NCBI GenBank assembly: GCA_025128135.1
Contig: JAHLYW010000025.1
Location: 1 to 64,000 of the forward strand
From: Synechococcus sp. CS-1325
GTDB taxonomy: Bacteria > Cyanobacteriota > Cyanobacteriia > PCC-6307 > Cyanobiaceae
DNA length: 64,000 nucleotides
Direction: 5' to 3'
Positions within the stretch are counted from its first letter, which is position 1, and every line of letters starts with the position of its first letter. Position numbers and translations under genes: made by a program. Positions 51,682-59,662 of the stretch are shown here, in pieces. Under the pieces are notes generated by a model, which was given only the letters and a program-made list of their open reading frames with translations, was not told the DNA's origin and searched no databases.

Positions 51682-52667
51682 CGTTCGCGGATCTGCACGA
51701 GCTGGTTGAGACCATTCATCAGCAGGGAGATGACCAGGTCGATCACCAGGTAGGCGCCGAGCAGCAGCAGGAACACTTCAAGGGCGCGGCCCGTCTGGTT
51801 GAGGGTGGTCTCAGCCACGGAATAGAGATCGGCGTAGCCCACCGCCACCGCCAGGGCGGAGTTCTTGGCCAGGGAGATGTACTGGCTGTTCAGGCCCGGA
51901 ATGATCACCGGCAGGGCCTGGGGCAGCACCACCCTCCGCATGCTGGCTCCCCAGTGCAGCCCCAGTGATGTGGCCGCTTCCCACTGGCCCTTGGGCACCG
52001 CCGCGATGCCGCCGCGCACCACCTCGGCCACGAAGGCGCCGGTGTAGGTGATCAGGCCGGTGAGCAGGGCGGCGAACTCCACCGAGAAGCGCCAGGGCGC
52101 CTGCCACACCCCATTGACCAGCTCGGGCCCCTGCCAGCGCCAGCCTTCGGCGAACCAGGCCAGGTAGAGCCCTGATTTGGCCAGCACCACGCCCGGCAGC
52201 TGCAGCGCTTCGGTGCCGTTGCGGAAGGAGAGGAACACCACGAAATACCAGAACAGCAGCTGCAGCAGCAAAGGGATGTTGCGGATCAGCTCCACGTAGA
52301 CCCTCCCCAGCCGCCGCACCAGGCCGTTGCCGCTGTAGGCGGCCATGCCGACGGCCGTTCCCAGCAGGGTGGCGCCGACCAGGCCGACCAGGATCGCCCG
52401 CAGGCTGTTGACCAGGCCCACCAGCAGGGCCCGCCAGTAGGGCATCGCGGCATCGAAGGGGATCAGGCTTTCGGCCACATCGAAGCTGGCCGGCTGCCCC
52501 AGCCAGCGCCAGCTGAGCAGCAGGCCCGCTGCGGTGAGATTGCGCACCAGGTTGCCCAGCAGCAGGGCGATCACCACCAGCACCACCAGACCGACGCCGC
52601 CCTGGACAAGCCAGGGAACGACGCGCCTGTCGCGCCACCAGGGAATCGCTCGGGGTTCAGGGGTCAA
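51678..52667 (-). CDS. Amino-acid ABC transporter permease (NatG/AapQ-like)
   Basis: A 329-residue permease with the large periplasmic insert of the AapQ/NatG branch. Core features are FVEL-type motif VYVELIRNIPLLLQLLFWYF, the coupling loop AVPKGQWEAATSLGLHWGAS and QYISLAKNSALAVAVGYADL. The start appears to be TTG 52667; no ATG is present before the first helix. It is the second gene of the operon, 13 bp after the binding-protein gene, and overlaps the next permease by 4 bp. Confidence 0.88.
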   Translation of the reverse strand: MTPEPRAIPWWRDRRVVPWLVQGGVGLVVLVVIALLLGNLVRNLTAAGLLLSWRWLGQPASFDVAESLIPFDAAMPYWRALLVGLVNSLRAILVGLVGATLLGTAVGMAAYSGNGLVRRLGRVYVELIRNIPLLLQLLFWYFVVFLSFRNGTEALQLPGVVLAKSGLYLAWFAEGWRWQGPELVNGVWQAPWRFSVEFAALLTGLITYTGAFVAEVVRGGIAAVPKGQWEAATSLGLHWGASMRRVVLPQALPVIIPGLNSQYISLAKNSALAVAVGYADLYSVAETTLNQTGRALEVFLLLLGAYLVIDLVISLLMNGLNQLVQIRER

Positions 52668-52680
52668 GGCAGGGGCCCGT

Positions 52681-53748
52681 TCAGCGGAAGGGGGGTGAAT
52701 AGATCAGGCCGCCCTTGTTCCACTGGCGGTTCTCGGCCCGCTCCAGCCTGAGGGGAGAACCCGTGCCCACATTGCGCTCGAAGACCTCGCCGTAGTTGCC
52801 CACGGCGCCGACCACCTTGACGACGAAATCGGCGGGCAGACCGAGTTGCTTGCCGAAGTCGCCCTCCACGCCGAGGAAGCGGCGCAGATCGGCCTGATTG
52901 GGGTTGGCCTTGGCTTCGGCCAGCTTGGCGGCCACGTTCGCCTTGGTGATGCCGAGTTCCTCGGCCTGGAAGAGGGCGAAGACAGTCCAGCGGATCGCAT
53001 CGGACCAGGCCGGATCACCGTTGACGCTGGCCGGGGTGAGCGGCTCCTTGCTCATCACTTCCGGCAGCAGCACATGGGCAGCGGGATCCGGGAAGCTGCT
53101 GCGCTTGGCGGCGAGCTGGGAGCGGTCGCTGGTCACGGCCACGCAACGGCCGCCGAGGTAGGCGGCGTAGGTCTGGTCGCCGGTCTGGAACTTGAGCGGG
53201 GTGTAGGCGATGCCCTGCTCGCGCATGCGATCGGCCAGGTTGAGCTCGGTGGTGGTGCCGCTCTCCACGCAGATCGGCTTGCCGGCCAGATCCTTGAGGG
53301 TCCTGATGCCGCTGGCCACCGGCGCCATCAGGCCCTGGCCGTCAAAGAAGGTGGTGGGACCGAAGGAAATGCCGTTGCCACCGGCCGAATCGCGGCTGAG
53401 GGTCATGGTGGTGTTGCGGGCCAGCATGTCCACCTCGCCACTGGCCAGGGCGGCGAAGCGCTCGGAGGAGTTCAGATCGCGGTATTCCACCTTGGCGGGA
53501 TCGCCGAACAGGGCTGCCGCCACGGCCCGGCAGGTGTCGGCGTCGAGGCCGCTGTAGCTGCCATCGGGGCCGAGGAAGCTGAAGCCCGGCAGCTTGCCGT
53601 CGACGCCGCAGACCAGCTTGCCGCGGCTGCGGATCGTGTTCATCTTCTCGCTCTGTACACCGCCACCGCCGCTCTCATCGGCGCAGCCACCGATGGCCAG
53701 GGCCAGCAGCAGGGGGGAGGAAGCGAGCAGGCGACGCAGACGAACCAT
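52681..53748 (-). CDS. Amino-acid ABC transporter substrate-binding lipoprotein (NatF/AapJ-like)
   Basis: A 355-residue binding protein. The N terminus has a lipoprotein signal (LLASSPLLLALAIGGCADES, Cys lipidation site in AIGGC) followed by a Gly-rich linker. The family signature is GKLVCGVDGKLPGFSFLGPD, then YSGLDADTCRAVAAALFGDP and the segment DMLARNTTMTLSRDS characteristic of the AapJ branch. It feeds neutral or acidic amino acids to the two permeases encoded downstream. The start ATG 53748 places the lipobox at the correct distance. Confidence 0.9.
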   Translation of the reverse strand: MVRLRRLLASSPLLLALAIGGCADESGGGGVQSEKMNTIRSRGKLVCGVDGKLPGFSFLGPDGSYSGLDADTCRAVAAALFGDPAKVEYRDLNSSERFAALASGEVDMLARNTTMTLSRDSAGGNGISFGPTTFFDGQGLMAPVASGIRTLKDLAGKPICVESGTTTELNLADRMREQGIAYTPLKFQTGDQTYAAYLGGRCVAVTSDRSQLAAKRSSFPDPAAHVLLPEVMSKEPLTPASVNGDPAWSDAIRWTVFALFQAEELGITKANVAAKLAEAKANPNQADLRRFLGVEGDFGKQLGLPADFVVKVVGAVGNYGEVFERNVGTGSPLRLERAENRQWNKGGLIYSPPFR

Positions 53749-53876
53749 GAACGGTGGCCTCAGGTGGGCGCAGTTTGCCAGTTGGAACCGCCCGGCGCCC
53801 GTCACAACGCCCACCGTCGCGATCGTCTTGCTTCGTGACGGGCCCTGCCGAGCGATCAGCGGGATTCTTAGCCTGG

Positions 53877-54644
53877 ATGATGGAATCGGAGCCTCCGTTG
53901 AAGAAGCACCACAAGACCACCCTGCGCGCCCTGTTCGCCCATCCCCTCAGCCATGGGGTGAGGGTGTCGCAGGTGGAGGCCCTGCTGCGCAGCCTGGGGG
54001 CCGAGGTTCAGGAGCTGGATGGCCGGCGCCTGCGGCTCCGATTCCCCCAGGGAGGCGAAACCTGGATTCACAGTGGCAGCGGCCTCAAGCAGCCCGACCT
54101 CGATGGCGACGCGGTTCTCAGGGTCCGTCACTTTCTAGAGGAAGCCGGGGTGTCGCCTGGGCATGAGGAGGCCGAGCCCGATTCCCCCCGAGGTGACCAG
54201 AGCCATCGCCTGGTGCTTCATCTCGACCACAGCCGCACGGATGTGTTTCGGCTCGAGGGCGATGAGGTGGAGCATGCGGCCCTGAAACCCCATGGGCTCT
54301 GGGGCTCGGGTGAGAATCTCTCCCACCGCCATGATCGCGACATCGCCGGCCAGCGGGCACCCCTTGACAGTGACTACCTGGCCCGGATCAGCGAGGCGAT
54401 GACCGGGGCCGATACCGTGCTGCTGCTGGGCCATGGCACCGGCAGCAGTGATCTGCGCCAGGTTCTTCTCCACTACCTCCACAGCCACCGGCCTGATCTG
54501 CTCGATCGGATCGTCGGGGTGGTCACCGTTGATGACGGCGGACTCAGCGACGAGGGGCTGCTGGCGATCGCCCGGGAGCACTTCGGCAACCAGCCGCACC
54601 GCAGGCCCCTGCGGGTGCCGGGCCAGGAAACGCGCCAGGGCTGA
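53877..54644 (+). CDS. Fusion of a HicA-like domain and an eRF1-like (baeRF-type) domain
   Basis: A 255-residue soluble protein in two parts. Residues ~10-90 (HKTTLRALFAHPLSHGVRVS, QVEALLRSLGAEVQELDGRR, LDGDAVLRVRHFLEEAGVSP) resemble stand-alone HicA-like proteins with the pattern KTLxALFxHPxSHxI. Residues ~105-250 (LVLHLDHSRTDVFRLEGDEV, GADTVLLLGHGTGSSDLRQV, VGVVTVDDGGLSDEGLLAIA, REHFG) resemble bacterial release-factor-like domains (baeRF group). ATG 53877 or 53880 is the start. No antitoxin-like gene adjoins, so a classical HicAB pair is unlikely. The fusion suggests action on RNA or ribosomes, which is inference. It lies 5 bp before pyrC. Confidence 0.55.
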   Translation: MMESEPPLKKHHKTTLRALFAHPLSHGVRVSQVEALLRSLGAEVQELDGRRLRLRFPQGGETWIHSGSGLKQPDLDGDAVLRVRHFLEEAGVSPGHEEAEPDSPRGDQSHRLVLHLDHSRTDVFRLEGDEVEHAALKPHGLWGSGENLSHRHDRDIAGQRAPLDSDYLARISEAMTGADTVLLLGHGTGSSDLRQVLLHYLHSHRPDLLDRIVGVVTVDDGGLSDEGLLAIAREHFGNQPHRRPLRVPGQETRQG

Positions 54645-54649
54645 CCCCG

Positions 54650-55708
54650 ATGCCGGCCCGCCCTGACGGTCTGATCCTGCGCTGCCCCGACGACTGGCAT
54701 GTGCACCTGCGCGACGGTGACCTGCTGCGCAATGTGGTGGGCGCGACCGCGAGGCTGTTCGCGCGGGCGATCGTGATGCCCAACCTGGATCCACCGATCA
54801 CCACGGTGGCGGCGGCCGCGGCCTACCGGCAGCGGATCCTCGCGGCCCTGGGCGATCGGGCCGCGGCCAGCTTCACCCCGCTGATGACGGCCTATCTCAC
54901 CGACCGGATCGAACCGGCTGAACTGGAGCGGGGCTTCGCCGCCGGTGTGTTCACGGCCGCCAAGCTCTACCCGGCCCACGCCACCACCAATTCAGCCGCC
55001 GGGGTGAGCGATCTGGAGCGGATCGCGCCGGTGCTTGCCACCATGGAGCGGATCGGCATGCCGTTGCTGATCCACGGCGAGGTGAGTGATCCGGAGGTCG
55101 ACATCTTTGATCGCGAAGCGGTGTTCCTGGAGCGCCATCTCGTCGGCCTGCTGGAGCGGTTCCCTGGCCTGAAGATGGTGCTGGAGCACATCACCACGGC
55201 CGATGCCGTGGCCTTCGTGCAGGGTGCCGGCGCCAATCTGGCCGCCACGATCACCCCCCACCATCTGCAGATCAACCGCAACGCGATGTTCCTGGGGGGG
55301 CTGCGGCCCCACGCCTATTGCCTGCCTGTGGCGAAGCGGGAACTGCACCGGCTGGCTCTGCGCTGGGCCGCCACCTCCGGCAACCCGAAGTTCTTCCTCG
55401 GCACCGATTCGGCCCCCCACCCGCGCGGCGCCAAGGAATCGGCCTGCGGCTGCGCCGGGATCTACAACGCCCCCCATGCGCTGGAGAGCTACGCCCAGGT
55501 GTTCGACCAGGAGGGGGCCCTGGAGCGTCTGGAGGGCTTTGCCTCGGAGTTCGGCCCCCGCTTCTACGGCCTGCCGCTCAACACCGGCACGGTAGAGCTG
55601 GTGCGGCAGCCGCAGCTGGTGCCGCAGACGATCGGCGTCGGCGCTGAGCAGCTTGTGCCCTTCCAGGCGGGTGAAACCCTGGCCTGGCGCCTAGCGGGCC
55701 CGGCCTGA
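54650..55708 (+). CDS. pyrC: Dihydroorotase
   Basis: A 352-residue zinc amidohydrolase that closes carbamoyl-aspartate to dihydroorotate in pyrimidine synthesis. Metal-binding residues are in RCPDDWHVHLRDGDLLRNVV, KLYPAHATTNSAAGVSDLER (carboxylated Lys), LLIHGEVSDPEVDIFDREAV, VLEHITTADAVAFV and FFLGTDSAPHPRGAKESACG. This is the E. coli-like single-chain type. It begins 5 bp after the HicA/eRF1-like gene, and its end overlaps the convergent pyrFE gene by 18 bp, an unusual arrangement for two genes of one pathway. Confidence 0.95.
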   Translation: MPARPDGLILRCPDDWHVHLRDGDLLRNVVGATARLFARAIVMPNLDPPITTVAAAAAYRQRILAALGDRAAASFTPLMTAYLTDRIEPAELERGFAAGVFTAAKLYPAHATTNSAAGVSDLERIAPVLATMERIGMPLLIHGEVSDPEVDIFDREAVFLERHLVGLLERFPGLKMVLEHITTADAVAFVQGAGANLAATITPHHLQINRNAMFLGGLRPHAYCLPVAKRELHRLALRWAATSGNPKFFLGTDSAPHPRGAKESACGCAGIYNAPHALESYAQVFDQEGALERLEGFASEFGPRFYGLPLNTGTVELVRQPQLVPQTIGVGAEQLVPFQAGETLAWRLAGPA

Positions 55709-57175
55709 CGACTGGCCTGACGACTGGCCAGCGCCGAGCAGGGAGGCCTGGCTGTCGCTGAGGCGTCCGGCCGCATGGAGCACGGCGATGATCCGGCTGA
55801 TGCTGAGCACCGGATGGCAGCGGTAGCCCGAGCGGGCCAGGCGCTCGATCGCATCACCGCCGTGGTCGATCAGCACCACAACATCGCGCACCTTCAGGCC
55901 CGAGGATTCGAGCTTGGCGATGCCATCGAGCACGCTGCCCCCGGTGATCAGGATGTCGTCCACCACCACAGCTGTTTCCCCTTCGTTGAAATCCCCCTCG
56001 ATCAGGCGGCGGGCGCCGTGGGCCTTCACCTCCTTGCGGGGGTAGATCAGCGGGGTGTGCAGCTGCAGGGACAGACCGGTGGCGGTGGGCAGGGATCCAT
56101 AGGGGATGCCGGCGATGCGCTGGAAGATCAACCCCTCCATCTGGCCGGCGTAGGCATGCAGCACCTGGTGGAAGACGTTGGGATTGGAGATGATCTGGCG
56201 CAGATCGATGTAGTAGTTGAAGATGGCACCGGAGGCCTGGACGTAATCACCGAAGAGCAGGCAACCCAGATCGAACAGGGCCAGGATCAGCTCGGCGAGG
56301 GGATCGGCCGAAGGCAGCGGTTCGGGCGCTGGTAACCAGAGGGCGCACTGATTTTCACTGCGGTCTTCAAGGCGGTGCCGCATCGCCTCGATCTGCAGGC
56401 GCAGCTCGAGGGTGCCCTGTTCCATGCCCTCCTCCACCAGCAGGTGCTGGGGCAGGGGGAGAAGCAGACCATCGGCCGAGGCGGTGAGGCCGGCCTGGAG
56501 CAGGGTCTCCAGCCGCTCCTCCTCCTCCCAGAGGCTGCGCAGGATCACAAATCGCTGCGGTGCCGCCTGGCGCACCCGGGCCAGCACGACCGGATCGCTG
56601 GTGCCCACTTCGAGCAGCAGTTGCTCGGCCGTTCCCCAGAGCTGGCATTCGCGCACGATCTTCAGGTAGAGCGGATCGCTGGCGTCCGGGTGGTGCTGAA
56701 ACAGGCGCGAGGCGGCGTTGGAGCTGTGGCAGGACACCACCACGGCCCGGTCGGGGTAGAGCAGGAAGGGGGCGACGATGTCCTGGCCGGGCAGGGGCGA
56801 GAGGGTGATCGCATCGACACCCAGCTCGGCGAACACGTAGTGGGCCAGGGCCGAGGAGGTGTTCAGATCACTGTGCTTCGCATCGAGGATCAGCGGGACA
56901 TCCAGCGGCACCAGCTCCCGCACCTCATGCAGCAGCTCGATGCCGATCGGGCCGAGCGCCTGGTAGAAGCCGAGGCTGGGCTTGTAGGCGCAGACGTTCT
57001 CGACAGTTGCCTCGATCACCGCCTTGATCCAGCGGCGGGCCTGGGCGAGGAAGGAGCCGCTGCCCGGGTGGTGGCGGCTCCAGGTCTGCAGCATCTCCGG
57101 GTTGGGATCCAGCCCCGTGATCAGCAGCGACTGGCGGCTGGCCATCACCTCGGCGAGTTTGACGAAGAAGCTCAT
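55691..57175 (-). CDS. pyrFE: Bifunctional orotidine-5'-phosphate decarboxylase / orotate phosphoribosyltransferase
   Basis: A 494-residue fusion for the last two steps of UMP synthesis. The N-terminal half is OMP decarboxylase: LLITGLDPNPEMLQTW, CAYKPSLGFYQALG and LILDAKHSDLNTSSALAHYV (catalytic Lys/Asp tetrad region). The C-terminal half is OPRT: GIPYGSLPTATGLSLQLHTP and the PRPP motif TAVVVDDILITGGSVLDGIA. The order is the reverse of eukaryotic UMP synthase; such inverted fusions are known in cyanobacteria and kinetoplastids. The true start is ATG 57175. It converges on pyrC. Confidence 0.92.
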   Translation of the reverse strand: MSFFVKLAEVMASRQSLLITGLDPNPEMLQTWSRHHPGSGSFLAQARRWIKAVIEATVENVCAYKPSLGFYQALGPIGIELLHEVRELVPLDVPLILDAKHSDLNTSSALAHYVFAELGVDAITLSPLPGQDIVAPFLLYPDRAVVVSCHSSNAASRLFQHHPDASDPLYLKIVRECQLWGTAEQLLLEVGTSDPVVLARVRQAAPQRFVILRSLWEEEERLETLLQAGLTASADGLLLPLPQHLLVEEGMEQGTLELRLQIEAMRHRLEDRSENQCALWLPAPEPLPSADPLAELILALFDLGCLLFGDYVQASGAIFNYYIDLRQIISNPNVFHQVLHAYAGQMEGLIFQRIAGIPYGSLPTATGLSLQLHTPLIYPRKEVKAHGARRLIEGDFNEGETAVVVDDILITGGSVLDGIAKLESSGLKVRDVVVLIDHGGDAIERLARSGYRCHPVLSISRIIAVLHAAGRLSDSQASLLGAGQSSGQSSGRAR

Positions 57176-57272
57176 GGGGTCCGCTCGCAGGCCAGCGCCA
57201 GGGACTGGCGGCTGGGGACCATCATGGAGAGGAGACAAGGCCCCCTGCCGACCCTTGAACCGATCCAACCCC

Positions 57273-58412
57273 ATGGGCCGCTGGCTCGGGATGCTCCTGG
57301 TTCTGCTGGTTCCCGCCCTGGGCTGCGCTGCCAGCGACGACGTTGCGCCGGTGACCCTTAAGGCCGTTGTGGGGGGATTGGAGCACCCCTGGGGAATGGC
57401 CTGGCTGCCGGACGGGGCCCTGCTGATCACCGAGCGGCCGGGCCGGCTGCGGATCGTGCGCGGCGGAGTGCTCGACCCCACCCCGATCGCCGGCCTGCCG
57501 CCCGTGCTGGCCATCGGACAGGGCGGGCTGCTGGATGTGGCTCTCGATCCTGATTTCGAGCGCAATCGCTTTCTTTATCTGAGCTATGCCGCCGGCACGA
57601 TCGAAGCCAACGGCACCCGGGTGGCGCGGGCCCGGTTCGACGGCCGGGCGCTGAGGGATCTTCAGGTGATCGCGGCCGTGCCCCAGAGCAAGGCAGGCGG
57701 CCAGCATTTCGGCTCCCGCCTGCTCTGGCTTCCCGATCGGAGTCTGCTGGTGTCGATCGGGGATGGGGGTAACCCACCGGTGCAACTGGAGGGACAACTG
57801 ATTCGTCTGCAGGCCCAGAACCGCTCCAGCGCCCTGGGCAAGGTGCTGCGGATCCGCTCCGACGGGGCGCCGGCCCCCGGCAATCCCTTCCCCTCCGGCC
57901 CTGGCGTCGCTCCGAAGGTGTGGAGCTATGGCCACCGCAATGTGCAGGGGCTCGCCCACGACCCCGGCACCGGCCGGGTCTGGGTGAGCGAGCACGGCTC
58001 CCTGGGCGGTGACGAACTGAACCTGGTGGAAGCGGGCGGGAACTACGGCTGGCCCCGGGTCACCCACAGCCGGGAGTACGGCGGGGGGCCGATCGCGCCG
58101 GCCCAGTCGGCAGCAGGGCTGATCGATCCCCGCCGGGTCTGGACCCCAGCCATCGCGCCCTCCGGGCTGGCGGTCTACAGCGGCGACCGCTACCCGGGCT
58201 GGCGGGGGAATCTGTTTGCCGGCGGACTGGTATCGCGGGACCTGCGCCGGATCAGCCTCGATGCCTCAGGAACGGTGCTGGCGGAACAGGTGATCCCGAT
58301 CGGCGAAAGGGTGCGCGATGTGCGGCAGGGCCCCGATGGCCTGCTCTACCTGCTCACGGATTCAGCGGACAACGGGGAACTGATCCGACTCGATCCGGTT
58401 GCCGGGCGATGA
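57273..58412 (+). CDS. PQQ-dependent sugar dehydrogenase-like protein (Asd/YliI type)
   Basis: A 379-residue exported beta-propeller protein. The signal is GRWLGMLLVLLVPALGCAAS with a possible lipoprotein Cys (PALGC). Motifs are GLEHPWGMAWLPDGALLITE, GGQHFGSRLLWLPDRSLLVS, VWSYGHRNVQGLAHDPGTGR and SEHGSLGGDELNLVEAGGNY, as in soluble aldose dehydrogenases that use PQQ. Cyanobacteria rarely make PQQ, so cofactor supply or a changed activity is an open question. It starts about 100 bp from the divergent pyrFE. Confidence 0.85.
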   Translation: MGRWLGMLLVLLVPALGCAASDDVAPVTLKAVVGGLEHPWGMAWLPDGALLITERPGRLRIVRGGVLDPTPIAGLPPVLAIGQGGLLDVALDPDFERNRFLYLSYAAGTIEANGTRVARARFDGRALRDLQVIAAVPQSKAGGQHFGSRLLWLPDRSLLVSIGDGGNPPVQLEGQLIRLQAQNRSSALGKVLRIRSDGAPAPGNPFPSGPGVAPKVWSYGHRNVQGLAHDPGTGRVWVSEHGSLGGDELNLVEAGGNYGWPRVTHSREYGGGPIAPAQSAAGLIDPRRVWTPAIAPSGLAVYSGDRYPGWRGNLFAGGLVSRDLRRISLDASGTVLAEQVIPIGERVRDVRQGPDGLLYLLTDSADNGELIRLDPVAGR

Positions 58413-58497
58413 GGGCGCTGCCCGCTGAACACCCAGCCTTGTTCACACTGAAGCCATCCGTGGGCGATCTCGGCAGCAAATGATGAGCTGGGCAAAA

Positions 58498-58582
58498 CGG
58501 AGGGGGCGGGATTCGAACCCGCGGAGGCTTTCACCTCGCTGGTTTTCAAGACCAGAGCCATCAACCACTCGACCACCCCTCC
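58498..58582 (-). tRNA. tRNA-Ser (anticodon TGA)
   Basis: On the minus strand GGAGGGG (58582-58576) pairs with CCCCTCC (58505-58499) as acceptor stem. The anticodon arm has CTGGTC, TTGAAAA-type loop and GACCAG, giving anticodon TGA for serine. A variable arm of the long class II type and GGTTCGAATCC in the T arm are present. CCA is not encoded. The discriminator base is G, as expected for serine tRNAs. Length is 85 nt. Confidence 0.93.
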
Positions 58583-58654
58583 AGGGGAGCATCACGGCCG
58601 CGCTGCCGGGATGTCAGCCGATTTTCCCATGCCACTGGCCATCGGGTTCAGGCC

Positions 58655-59395
58655 TCAGGCCACCACCGGCACCTGATACTGGGCGATGCGGGCGAAGCCG
58701 GCTGGATCGAGCGAGGCGCCGCCCACCAGCACCCCGTCGATGTCGCTCTGGGCCATCAGCTGGTCGATGTTCTCGGGCTTGACGGAGCCGCCGTACTGCA
58801 CCACCACCTCGGGGTGGCCCACCCAGCGGCGGATCAGGCCGCAGATCCGGTTGGCCTCCTCGGCGCCGCAGGTCTTGCCGGTGCCGATCGCCCAGATCGG
58901 CTCGTAGGCCACCACCAGATGGTGGGGATCGAGATCCTCGAGGCTCTGCTCCACCTGGCGGCGGATCACCCGCTCGGTTTCGCCAGCTTCGTGCTGAGCG
59001 TCGGTTTCACCCACACACACGATCGGGATCAGGCCGGCCGCCTGGGCGCTGCGGGCCCGCAGGTTGATCTGCTCATCGCTCTCGCAGTGGAACTTGCGCG
59101 GTTCGCTGTGGCCCACGATCGCGTATGTAACGCCGTGCTCCAGCAGCATCGAGGCGGAGATCTCGCCGGTGTAGGCACCGCCGCCGTCCCAGTGCACGTT
59201 CTGACTGGAGAGCTTCACCGGGCTGCCGGCCACCGCCAGGCCGAGGGCCTCGATCGAGGTGAACGGCGGGGCCAGCACCACCACCCGGTCATCCGGCAGG
59301 TCGGTGATCAGCGGCAGAAACGCGGCGGCATAGGCCCGTGCTTCGGCGCAGGTCATGTGCATCTTCCAGTTGCCGGCGATCACCGCTTTGTGCAC
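58655..59395 (-). CDS. tpiA: Triosephosphate isomerase
   Basis: A 246-residue glycolytic and Calvin-cycle enzyme that interconverts glyceraldehyde-3-phosphate and DHAP. It starts [20 protein letters not shown] (catalytic Asn and Lys), then [20 protein letters not shown] (catalytic His), [20 protein letters not shown] (catalytic Glu) and [18 protein letters not shown] (phosphate loop). The GTG at 59395 is used as start because AGGG lies upstream; a longer TTG-started form is less likely. The family signature [11 protein letters not shown] is intact. Confidence 0.95.
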   Translation of the reverse strand: MHKAVIAGNWKMHMTCAEARAYAAAFLPLITDLPDDRVVVLAPPFTSIEALGLAVAGSPVKLSSQNVHWDGGGAYTGEISASMLLEHGVTYAIVGHSEPRKFHCESDEQINLRARSAQAAGLIPIVCVGETDAQHEAGETERVIRRQVEQSLEDLDPHHLVVAYEPIWAIGTGKTCGAEEANRICGLIRRWVGHPEVVVQYGGSVKPENIDQLMAQSDIDGVLVGGASLDPAGFARIAQYQVPVVA

Positions 59396-59426
59396 AGGAA
59401 TCCCTACCGATGGAGCGAGAGCCAAC

Positions 59427-59612
59427 TTAGGTCTCGGCAGGAACCGTGAGGGAGTGGCCGCCCAGCTCCACCCGGTCGCCTGCTGAGAGCTGCAGCCCGC
59501 GCCGACGCTCCACCGCCCCGTTCACCCGCACCTCCCCCTGCTGCACCCGGAACTTCGCCTCACCACCGGTGGCCACCACGCCCTGCCACTTGAGGAATTG
59601 ATCGAGGCGCAT
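59427..59612 (-). CDS. Small S4-domain RNA-binding protein
   Basis: A 61-residue protein comprising one S4 domain: [39 protein letters not shown] and [20 protein letters not shown]. Free S4 proteins of this size (RlbA/YbcJ type) bind ribosomal or messenger RNA. The start ATG 59612 follows GATCG; an upstream in-frame extension is not protein-like. It precedes tpiA by about 30 bp on the same strand. Confidence 0.85.
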   Translation of the reverse strand: MRLDQFLKWQGVVATGGEAKFRVQQGEVRVNGAVERRRGLQLSAGDRVELGGHSLTVPAET

Positions 59613-59662
59613 GGATCGATTCGCCGCCGGAAGCGCCCCAGCAGCGCTGATAAGGTCTGCCG

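Noticed and set aside
49756..51753. 665-codon plus-strand frame opposite the amino-acid transporter genes
   Set aside because: Its composition is a mirror of the conserved minus-strand ATPase and permease; no domain is visible.
53877..54160. A HicAB toxin-antitoxin system
   Set aside because: No HicB-like gene is adjacent, and the HicA-like part is fused to a second domain.
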